Assembly (NCBI GenBank): GCA_963978895.1
Contig: OZ022245.1
Coordinates: forward strand, 25,436,765 to 25,500,764
Direction of reading: 5' to 3'
Length of the DNA: 64,000 nucleotides
Source of the DNA: Erpobdella octoculata
Lineage: Eukaryota; Annelida; Clitellata; Hirudinida; Erpobdellidae
Shown here: positions 54,404 to 64,000 of the stretch, in pieces
How the letters are laid out: each line of letters begins with the position of its first letter
Position numbering within the stretch: position 1 is the stretch's first letter
Position numbers and translations under genes: made by a program
The notes under the pieces: generated by a model
The model's database searches: none
Told to the model about the DNA's origin: nothing
What the model saw: the letters and a program-made list of their open reading frames with translations, nothing else

Positions 54404-57027
54404 TTGCAACATGTACGGACATCTCCTTCCTTATTCTCCATCTTCCCTCCTTTTCTTCATTTTTCTTTTCTACCTCTGATTAGTGGCGTTCATAGTTTGA
54501 TAGTTTTTTTTCAATAGTTGAAACAAAATCCATCATAAAATATCTCTTGAAAAGTATTGTAAAATGGACATTTTTTAGTTTGTTTCCTTCGAAAAATATT
54601 TTTTGTTTTCACTATGCGAGAATGCATTGCGGATTTTTTCACGGATCTAAACTTCAGAATTTTTTTAAACATATTTGTATCGGCTTATCGATAACCGATC
54701 CTAGGGTTGTGTTTCGTTATCGATGTGAAGTGGGAAAATTACATTTGAATAGAACTCTCCCGTGTCATCTGAAGGTCAAGGCGTGAATTCATTGAGTCTC
54801 GCACTATAAGGGTTTCACCCCACAGCTGGTACTTGATTGATTTATTTTCAGCCGTTTTGTTAACGATGGCATAATGTGAACTCTTTGGGGTTTTGTTCTT
54901 TATTTAGTTGTGCCATGAGTTGACAAACAATCTCAAATACAAGAATAAATTTGTAACCTTGATCTTTAAAAAAATGTGTCGGTCTGTCCTAAACCAATGA
55001 AGTGCACCTAGATGGGAACTTGGTAATAAATGCTCTGCTTAAAATCAGTTGTCCTTTTTGAAAGATGAGTCGGGGAAAAAACTTCTTGGACTGGTTGCGG
55101 CTCACGACCTACATCATTTTCCATCCTTATTTACTTATCGATGGAGTGTCGAATTAATATTGTAAGTACGTATAGGGCATTGCTAAACTGATCTGACTCT
55201 TCACTGAGTTAATTCTCTAATGTATAAGAATGCATTTATATGTAAAATTTATCTGCATCAAATTCAAACACCTCAAACCGATTTAATTAAGGTTTGGTGC
55301 AGTCGATGCAAATGCTCAGTTCAGTTTGTGAAAAATATGGTAGTGAAAAGTGCTGACAACCATTTGTACGATGTTTTTATAGTTTCTGAAAAAGTCCCAG
55401 GACAGCATCAGGGTGTTCATGCCAAGCAACCCCCTGAGCACCCTGAACAGACAAGCTCTTGAAATTTGAAATCCATTCAACAAACTGCTTTAGCCAGCTT
55501 AGCTATGGCCACAAAACTCTAATTAACCTGTGAAACGCCAGGTAGGTATCAGAGAAATACAATTATTAAGTTGTATTTTATTATTTGCTTTAACATACCG
55601 TCGTAAACTGCTATAAAAAAATAAAAGAAAAAAAGCTGAATTCATAACTCGAAAAACTGTTAAGGCGAATAATAGCAGAATTGGAATTATACTTAATTGG
55701 AGAAATAAATTAGATAGGAGTAGACCAAGCTGGAGTCATTAACTCGGGAAATAGCGGCACATTCGGGGTTATTATTATTGCGATGGGAACCACGATTTCT
55801 TCCTCGTACTCGTGGAATCGTAAATGTTTTATCGTTATTCACCGGGTAATTGCATGTAATTCTTCGGACATCTTCATTGAAGAATCATCACCGACAGTCC
55901 AAATATAATGAAAGACCCGGTTATGGTCGGGACATGGCGACGCATGCGCATGCGTGGTTGTGACTGTTAGATGTCTTCCTTCTTCATTCAGAGAAAAAAA
56001 AACGAATCTGACCTTACTGTTTTTCATCTTATTTCCGGTTCAGAATAAAGTTGATACATAAAATAGTGTCTGGTGTATCAAATCAACTTGATAATTTTGA
56101 AACAAAAAAATGCAAAAAATTCTATCCGCCATATACTGAAGCAAATTTGATGAAGTGATAGTAGAACAAAAATTCAGGTACACAACCTCATATATTTTGT
56201 TTTCCGTTCATCCTCAAACGAAGAAAAATGTCACTCCGTACGATGACCTATCTTGACCTTTGTCTTGAAGTTACCAGTTGACATTTGACCTATCGACCGA
56301 ACTAGTAAAGAAGAGAGTGAGTGGAAGAGAACGAGCGAGTTAGGAAACTGGAATGAAAAGAAGAAAGAGAAAGAACGAGAGGAACAGACAGACACTTAGA
56401 CGCACACACGAGCAGACATGCGAAAATGTTATCTGAGGGAGAGCCTGGAACGGATCTAGTTGATTGATGGAAAAGATTTTTTTCATTCGAAATTTATTTC
56501 ACTCTGACTGATACATAAATTTGGGTGTCAAAGGGATGTGAGAGACCGGTAGATAGAGTTAATAAGAGAGAAAGAGAGAGAAAAAGGAGGGGGAGTGAGT
56601 GGGGAAGTTAAGTATTTATTTGTTCAATAGCTTTATTTACATAAATTTTTTAGAAGCCACCCGAATAGAAGAACAACATTTGAATGACAATAAAAGAGAA
56701 TGAATATTTTATGGAACGAGATTAGTTGCCGTTTTACTGTCGGTGAACCGTCCTGAAACAGTGCCAAGTATGAGCACTGATTTTTCAATCAATGGCTTGC
56801 GAATCAGTGAAGTCATCTTTTATAGCACCATCCACGTTCAATCAATTAATCAATCGGTCACATGACCTCAGCAATCAAACATGGCGGCTGCTTAAAATAA
56901 CCGCGAAATTTCTTGTCATATTTTTAATGGCTGGAAAACTAGTAGGTGATTTTTGAATGAGTTATGGTCTTTATGCCAATATAAAAAATAAATATAAATT
57001 TTTATTTGTTTATAAATAAATCTATGA
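54404..57027. other. Gene-poor region downstream of RPA3
   Basis: It probably holds the RPA3 3'UTR, then AT-rich DNA without a convincing exon. At 55526-55548 is CCTGTGAAACGCCAGGTAGG, which resembles the hairpin ends of the Helitron-like copies and may be a relic. Confidence 0.5.
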
Positions 57028-57400
57028 ATGAATGAATGAATGAATGAATGAATGAATGAATGAATGAATGAATGAATGAATGAATGAATGAATGAATGAA
57101 TGAATGAATGAATGAATGAATGAATGAATGAATGAATGAATGCATGAATGAATGAATGAATGAATGAATGAATGAATGAATGAATGAATGAATGAATGAA
57201 TGAATGAATGAATGAATGAATGAATGAATGAATGAATGAATGAATGAATGAATGAATGAATGAATGAATGAAGGAATGAATGAATGAATGAATGAATGAA
57301 TGAATGAATGAATGAATGAATGAATGAATGAATGAATGAATGAATGAATGAATGAATGAATGAATGAATGAATGAATGAATGAATGAATGAATGAATGAA

Positions 57401-57471
<71 letters not shown>

Positions 57472-57472
57472 G

Positions 57473-57503
<31 letters not shown>

Positions 57504-57512
57504 GTAAATGAA
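57028..57512 (+). repeat. (TGAA)n then (TAAA)n compound microsatellite, 485 bp
   Basis: About 93 copies of TGAA with two single-base variants (57142 and 57272 area) switch at about 57400 to about 28 copies of TAAA. The 175-residue Phe-Ile-His-Ser ORF is an artefact. Confidence 0.97.
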
Positions 57513-60040
57513 ATAATTATATATATCAATAAGACAACTTAATTTCTAAGAAACATTTTTTTTGAAAAATTCAATCAAGTAGTAAATTTGCAGTTTACAT
57601 CCTAAAGCCTCGTTTCGAGATAATCCAGCAAACTTATAAGTTTTAAAAAAAAATACCTTTATGCAATTCAGCCATAAAGATAATTTCTGGATAATTAACG
57701 ACACTGCAGTTAGTTAGTTAGCATAAAATCTTCCTTCATCAAGAGCTTCAAATTGGTTAAGAGCCACACACAAGTCGGAAACCGAACCCGGCACACTCAC
57801 ACAGTGTCCGATTTACGAGGAAACGTCTGACTGCGCTGCTGGTCTGATTCGGTGGAGGGGAATTTACGAAGGATGTAAAAGGGGATTGCTCGTCGACCGA
57901 GAAGATGACTCCCGCATTCCAATGTCTTTGGTGGAACCGGAAAAACGGAGCGGTCTGCTGTCGGGAACAGCTCGGTGGTAGATGGAGTAAGGAGTGGATT
58001 TTGTGGTTGATGGAAATGGCAAGTTTGTTTCGGAGGTTTTGGAGGTGGGAATGAAAAATCAGGTTGAAAGAGTGGAATTGAGGAAACAGATAAGTGGGCA
58101 GGAGTAAGAAAGGAGAAGAAAAGAAATATAAAGTAAAACAAAGAGGGATTTAATGCGCACACACACACAAACTAACAGACACACACACACACACACTCAT
58201 GCATATACATACAATTACATATAATGCAAAATAATTTTTTCTCGCATTGATTTTAAATTGTTCTCTCTGAATTTCATTTTTGGCAGATAAAATCACAGCC
58301 TTCACAAAAAATTTAACTTTTTTTTTATCTAAGATAACAGTTTTTATTTCAATAGCCAGATTAAAATCTAAAACTTTAACATCACTTGATTTAAACAATG
58401 TTTTATTCCAATAAATTCTTTCAAAAATCCCGATTTCGTTAACAATTAACACAACTTTAAGCATTCGATAAAAATTTACTTGCAATTTATTTTAAAAAAT
58501 TATTGTTTTAGGCATTTTTTTAGTTTATTTTAGTAGATTTGCGCGTCGACATAAGAATTTTTGAAACAAATTTAATTTTTACAAACTTTTTACAAACTTT
58601 TATTTAGGTTACAATCTCTGTTTGTGTGTGTATGTATGTATGTATGTATGTGTGTGTGTGTGTATTTGCCATAAAATTTGTTATTGCAACCACTCTTAGC
58701 GGTAGCAGCAGAGTATATACATTCTTGGACGGTTGATCTGAATCAGAATGCCGCAAAACGTCAGCAGCCATCTTGTTTTTTATTTACGGATTCCACAAAT
58801 GTATTATAAAGCGATTTATAACAGCAAACCTTCCGTCGTGATTTAGATGCTTCTTAATCCATTGTTTACAAAGAAAAGTAATTTATGCGTTTCTCTTGAA
58901 ATCAATAACGTTCGGCGATCCTTGAGACTGGAACGTGACAAATTGCCTTGCCCTGTTTCACATCGATCACACACGCCAAACCAGAATTGTTGACTAATAG
59001 AGAGGAGAGCAAAAGTCGATGAAGTCTTTAAATTTGCATTATTCGCCGTTTTCTCGATAAGAGCAGAGCTGTACTTCCAGGGGCATAGCTAGAGTGGGGT
59101 GGGACATGCATGAATGTCCCCACGTCAGACACTATCAACGTTTGCGGCACCTCAGCCTCTATCACAGCTACCGCAGTCACAATCAGACCAATGTCGATGC
59201 CGAAGGAGGGTCTGAGACAATGCCAATATTGCCGTGGAAGAGCCCGAGGCCAAATGCAGAGATCTGTGTCCGCATCTGTTCATAAACAATGGACGACATC
59301 ATCTTCGTTCCCGCGATAGGTCGTGATGAATGTTAGAAGTAAAGTGAAAACTGCGAAACTCTGCTTAAGTTTCTCACAAAGGTTAAACGCTGAAGTAGTT
59401 ATTTATGGTATCTAACTCGAGGTCACAGGAGGTCAAGTTTGATCATCATCCGTACAATCGCCCACAATTTTCATTACACCCAGAGGGAGGGTTCTGTTGA
59501 GTACCCTTGTCACGCCGCGGGTGAGTTTTCAGTTTAAAGAAATTAGTTTTGTACCTTCGTGAAATTTACGGGAATATATTTATTTATTTATTTATTTATT
59601 GGGTTTCAATGTTAATCATTTTTATATTTTATCTAATTTTTTGATTTTTTAAATAAATTTATTTTTTGTTTTAAAATAAAAAAAAAACTATTTTTTTAGA
59701 AGTCGTATGAACATCAAAGTGAATTGAACATCGAAGAACAAGTACTCTTGAAAGCTGAGTGCTGGGAGTTTGCTTTTGATTGCTTTCTTATTAAAAATGA
59801 AGTTGAAAAAATATTAGAAAAAAATAAATAAAATTATGAATTCTGAAAGAACACGTAGACTGGGGTGAAATTATGTTTTTAATTATTATTTCTTTTATAA
59901 CATTTTTTTAACATTTTGATTTCGTATTTATTTTTGAAAAAAGGTTCGTGAATTTTTGCTAGTACGTTTGAATAAAAAACTATGATAAGGTGTTTATTAA
60001 AACTTCTACTCTATTCGGACTAAAACCAAAAACATTTCCA
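57513..60040. other. Gene-poor region with dispersed repeat copy B
   Basis: AT-rich DNA with short CA-rich tracts (58155-58200). A GC-richer patch at about 59090-59320 has open frames on both strands, but no splice signals or family resemblance I recognise. Confidence 0.5.
58585..58665 (+). repeat. Dispersed repeat, copy B
   Basis: TTACAAACTTTTATTTAGGT followed by TACAATCTCTGTTTGTGTG, the partner of 24660-24722, followed by a TATG/TG tract. Confidence 0.6.
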
Positions 60041-60919
60041 CTCACTCACTCACTCATTCACTCACTCACACTCACACTCACTCACTCACTCACTCACTCA
60101 CTCACTCACTCACTCACTCACTCACTCACTCACTCACTCACTCACTCACTCACTCACTCACTCACTCACTCACTCACTCACTCACTCACTCACTCACTCA
60201 CTCACTCACTCACTCACTCACTCACTCACTCACTCACTCACTCACTCACTCACTCACTCACTCACTCACTCACTCACTCACTCACTCACTCACTCACTCA
60301 CTCACTCACTCACTCACTCACTCACTCACTCACTCACTCACTCACTCACTCACTCACTCACTCACTCACTCACTCACTCACTCACTCACTCACTCACTCA
60401 CTCACTCACTCACTCACTCACTCACTCACTCACTCACTCACTCACTCACTCACTCACTCACTCACTCACTCACTCACTCACTCACTCACTCACTCACTCA
60501 CTCACTCACTCACTCACTCACTCACTCACTCACTCACTCACTCACTCACTCACTCACTCACTCACTCACTCACTCACTCACTCACTCACTCACTCACTCA
60601 CTCACTCACTCACTCACTCACTCACTCACTCACTCACTCACTCACTCACTCACTCACTCACTCACTCACTCACTCACTCACTCACTCACTCACTCACTCA
60701 CTCACTCACTCACTCACTCACTCACTCACTCACTCACTCACTCACTCACTCACTCACTCACTCACTCACTCACTCACTCACTCACTCACTCACTCACTCA
60801 CTCACTCACTCACTCACTCACTCACTCACTCACTCACTCACTCACTCACTCACTCACTCACTCACTCACTCACTCACTCACTCACTCACTCACTCACTCA
60901 CTCACTCACTCACTCACTC
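60041..60919 (+). repeat. (CTCA)n microsatellite, about 880 bp
   Basis: After a short irregular start (60041-60076), about 210 uninterrupted CTCA copies run to 60918. The 323-residue Ser-Leu-Thr-His ORF is an artefact. Confidence 0.98.
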
Positions 60920-61961
60920 CGGCTTGAAATGCAATTGGTTGTGTCGCAAAGGATGTATTGATGAATAGAGAAGATTTGAGAGAAGATCAGGTGATTGATG
61001 AAATTTTGCGTGTCCAGGCGAAATGATGTTCATTTGGGGTCCCCTTTCAACATCAGCCACTCATTACATGCCACTGTTTCCATTTTTTCAAAAAATATTT
61101 AGAAAATCTCAGAATTTCAGAATAGATAATTAATGAAACTTTATAACAGATTATATTGTTGTTTTTGTTACTGAATTTCAGAATTCACAATTTAACAGGT
61201 TTTAAATTGCTTAAAATTGGGATTTGTAGTTTTTTTTAGAATATATTATTAAAAATAAGAATATATTTAAAACAAATTTTTTAAACTCAATAAAATTTAT
61301 TGTCATGAGAAATAAGTCTAAGTTTCAGCTTGATCGGATGACTGGCAGTTTGTAAATTTTCACTTCCAATATTTGTACACAAGATTGATCCAGGTTTATA
61401 TGATGTATGTAGTGATGTTTACATTAATTTGAACAATTTTATTAATTTTGTTTAATTTACAAGAAAAATAACGATAATGATAACAAGAATAATTATAAAA
61501 TAAAAAAAATAAAAATAACGATAATGATAATGATAACAAGAATAATTATAAAATAATAACAATAAAAATAATTCTAACAACACCAATAATGTGCTATTTA
61601 AGAGATCCAAGATGGCGCTAGAAGTTCTATGGTAGCTCCAAAGAATCCACCAGGTGTGCAATTAAATAACACCATGCTGAGACGAGCGATTTTTTATGTG
61701 TCAACAAACATGTCATCATTATCATCTTCGGCGTCCTTGACACCATTATTTTCAAGTGTTTAAAAATAACTTTGCGACATAAATTCTGCTTTTAAAGCGA
61801 AGTGATATTCCTATATTTCTACTAAAAATATCCAGGTGGATCTTCCTGGATTAGAGTACAGGTAGCTACACTTTGAGAAAGTTCACACCTGATTCGTGAG
61901 AATCTTCTTCTCAATCTTTCTGTCACAGTGCAAATAAAAATAAATCCATGGGGTAATTCTA
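60920..61961. other. AT-rich interval between two long microsatellites
   Basis: I see no gene, RNA or clear repeat here apart from short AATAACGATAATGATA-like runs at 61460-61570. Confidence 0.5.
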
Positions 61962-62420
61962 GAATAAAATAGAATAAAATAGAATAAAATAGAATAAAAT
62001 AGAATAAAATAGAATAAAATAGAATAAAATAGAATAAAATAGAATAAAATAGAATAAAATAGAATAAAATAGAATTAAATAGAATAAAATAGAATAAAAT
62101 AGAATAAAATAGAATAAAATAGAATAAAATAGAATAAAATAGAATAAAATAGAATAAAATAGAATAAAATAGAATAAAATAAAATAGAATAGAATAAAAT
62201 AGAATAAAATAGAATAAAATAGAATAAAATAGAATAAAATAGAATAAAATAGAATAGAATAAAATAAAATAAAATAGAATGAAATAGAATAAAATAGAAT
62301 AAAATAGAATAAAATAGAATAAAATAGAATAAAATAGAATAAAATAGAATAAAATAGAATAAAATAAAATAGAATAAAATAGAATAAAATAGAATAAAAT
62401 AGAATAAAATAAAATTAAAT
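61962..62420 (+). repeat. Decanucleotide (AGAATAAAAT)n array, about 450 bp
   Basis: About 45 copies of the 10-bp unit AGAATAAAAT with local AAAAT/AGAAT unit losses near 62180, 62260 and 62365. Confidence 0.95.
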
Positions 62421-63316
62421 TAAAAAAATTAAAATAAAATAAACAAAACTAAATAAATAAAATAAAATAAAATAAATATTTTCTGATATGAACCAGAATG
62501 AAAAGCTTTTCCATCTGTACTTGTTCGTAATTCTATGATCGATATCATTCCGTACTTCATGCTGTCACAGAGCTGATGTGGTCATGTGCTGATGTGCACA
62601 TATGTCGATGTGGTCATGTGTCGATGTGGTCACGTGCTGATGTGATCATCTGTCGATGTGCTCACATGTCGATGTTGTCATGTGTCGATGTGATCCTGCG
62701 TTGACGTGGTAATTTTCCCGATGTCGTCTTCTTTCTCTTCTTTCATTTTTGCTACTTCTATTTGCACGACAGCTTTTTTTAACAATTTTATTGCTATATT
62801 CTTCTCTAATTTTTAAATGTGTATGCATGAAAGTATCTCTGTGTGTGTGTACTGTGTATGTATGCATGCACGCATGCATGTATGTTTGTTTGTAATTTGT
62901 ATATTTTATATGTAACATATTCCAGCGAGAATTACGTTAATATTTTACTTTTATACATTTCTATTTCGTACACACGTGAAGAATCACCACGCCAGACAGG
63001 GCATGATGTTGACGAATCACAACCAGGCATTCGTTCCAATGCATCATCCGCCCAATCGTCTTCTCCATCAGCAATTTGTCACAAACACCCTCTTGGCATC
63101 ATGCGGGATCTGTCGGGGGCTTCTTTGAAGTCTCGACCGGCCGGTAAGGCTGGTAGTCCCACTCTATCCCCCCCTTGCATGATCATTTTCATCAGCATCG
63201 CTATCATCAACTGCGTCATCACAATCACCACCACCACCACTAGCATCATCATCATCATCATCATCAGTACCGCAACCCGATGCTATCAATATAAGCTTTA
63301 CATCAAGCAGCGGACG

Positions 63317-63574
63317 TTAACACGACTGGATTTCATTGCAAACTAGGTGACCGACATCGCCATCGACGGTGACATAAAACTCCTGGGCGTGATTGAGGCG
63401 GCATGACCGCTTTACTACCGTCCCGGTCCCAAAAGAAGCTGATTCCTGATTCAATTTCTTGACGGCATTCGTCACAAACGTCGACGCGTCATCGAAGGGG
63501 AGCTGTACTGTGGTTCTTAAATCTGTCGTCGTCGTATCGTATGTGTATACACCGACGCACAGACGTACAGACAA
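63317..63574 (-). CDS. Possible terminal exon of an unidentified minus-strand gene
   Basis: An 85-codon open frame with GC content well above the neighbours and non-repetitive composition (TTVQLPFDDASTFVTNAVKK, KRSCRLNHAQEFYVTVDGD), ending in a stop. The 5' limit is unclear; a TTAG acceptor at about 63580 is possible. No partner exon was found in the remaining 430 bp of the window. I do not recognise the family. Confidence 0.25.
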   Translation of the reverse strand: MSVRLCVGVYTYDTTTTDLRTTVQLPFDDASTFVTNAVKKLNQESASFGTGTVVKRSCRLNHAQEFYVTVDGDVGHLVCNEIQSC

Positions 63575-64000
63575 ACCTAAGTCTGTGTGCGGATGTGTTT
63601 AGAATTTTCTTTTTAATTCTTTGAATGTTGTTGATTTGAGTGGAGTGTGTAGTTGCACCGCCGTACTGTGTCGTTGTGCAGTTGTGCGTAATAGCTACAA
63701 CACACAGTTACTGTGGCAATAACGGCGACATTCAAGAACAACAACAAGGCAACTTTAACGGTTACAGACTCTGTAATACAGAGTTTTGGAGCTGTTTGAC
63801 ACTCTCTCACGTCTGTGGTAGACAATTGTGCTTCATGTGATTGTATGTATGTGTGTTCGTGCGTGCGTGTGTATGTGTGTGTGAATGTGTGTGTGTAGCT
63901 TATCAATTGTTTAATCTGAATAATCTGAAAAGCTCGTTGAAGTAAAAGTGGTTATTTATCTTTTATTAAAATAAAGAAATAAAAATATAGAATAAAGAAA

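Noticed and set aside
57002..57529. 175-aa Phe-Ile-His-Ser repeat protein
   Set aside because: It is the translation of TGAA/TAAA microsatellite.
59094..59319. Overlapping open frames in a GC-richer patch
   Set aside because: No splice sites, no known motif and no extension on either side; kept only as a note in the region entry.
59990..60961. 323-aa Ser-Leu-Thr-His repeat protein
   Set aside because: It is the translation of a CTCA microsatellite; all frames are open by composition.

Overview
This is an animal (metazoan) nuclear DNA window. It is AT-rich and intron-dense, has GT-AG introns throughout, and is loaded with microsatellites. The gene set and the mobile elements (a tRNA-derived SINE, Helitron-like elements, an R2-clade retroelement, a P-element/THAP9-type transposon) fit an invertebrate, perhaps a spiralian such as an annelid or mollusc. 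The phylum is a guess. Exon models below were built by hand from splice signals, reading-frame phase and remembered family patterns; no search was run.

Layout. (1) 1856-31186, minus strand: a 27-coding-exon Rho GTPase-activating protein of the ARHGAP29/ARHGAP45(HMHA1)/GMIP family (F-BAR, C1, RhoGAP). All exon phases join into one frame of about 980 codons. Its first coding intron (19238-30951) is 11.7 kb and holds most of the repeats, including a decayed R2-clade retrotransposon inside an ACT microsatellite, two SINE copies and a Helitron-like fragment. (2) 31381-32573: a short divergent promoter interval. (3) 32574-42171, plus strand: glucosidase II alpha subunit (GANAB), about 21 exons, from signal peptide to stop. 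(4) 42718-47194, minus strand: a DUF229 (alkaline-phosphatase-like) type II membrane protein, convergent with GANAB. (5) 47926-52786: a complete-ended P-element/THAP9-type DNA transposon with terminal inverted repeats, 8-bp target duplications and a spliced transposase gene that is internally deleted. (6) 53066-54403, plus strand: RPA3, the 14-kDa subunit of replication protein A, four exons. (7) 54404-64000: no convincing gene; very long simple repeats, including about 210 copies of CTCA, and one weak exon candidate near 63317-63574.

The three complete housekeeping-type genes do unrelated jobs: cytoskeletal Rho signalling, ER glycoprotein quality control and DNA replication. The linked story in the window is the P-like transposon. 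It sits in the interval between two divergent promoters (DUF229 gene and RPA3). Next to it, and again 44 kb away inside a Helitron-like element, are 14-bp palindromes flanked by 8-bp repeats that look like excision scars of the same family.
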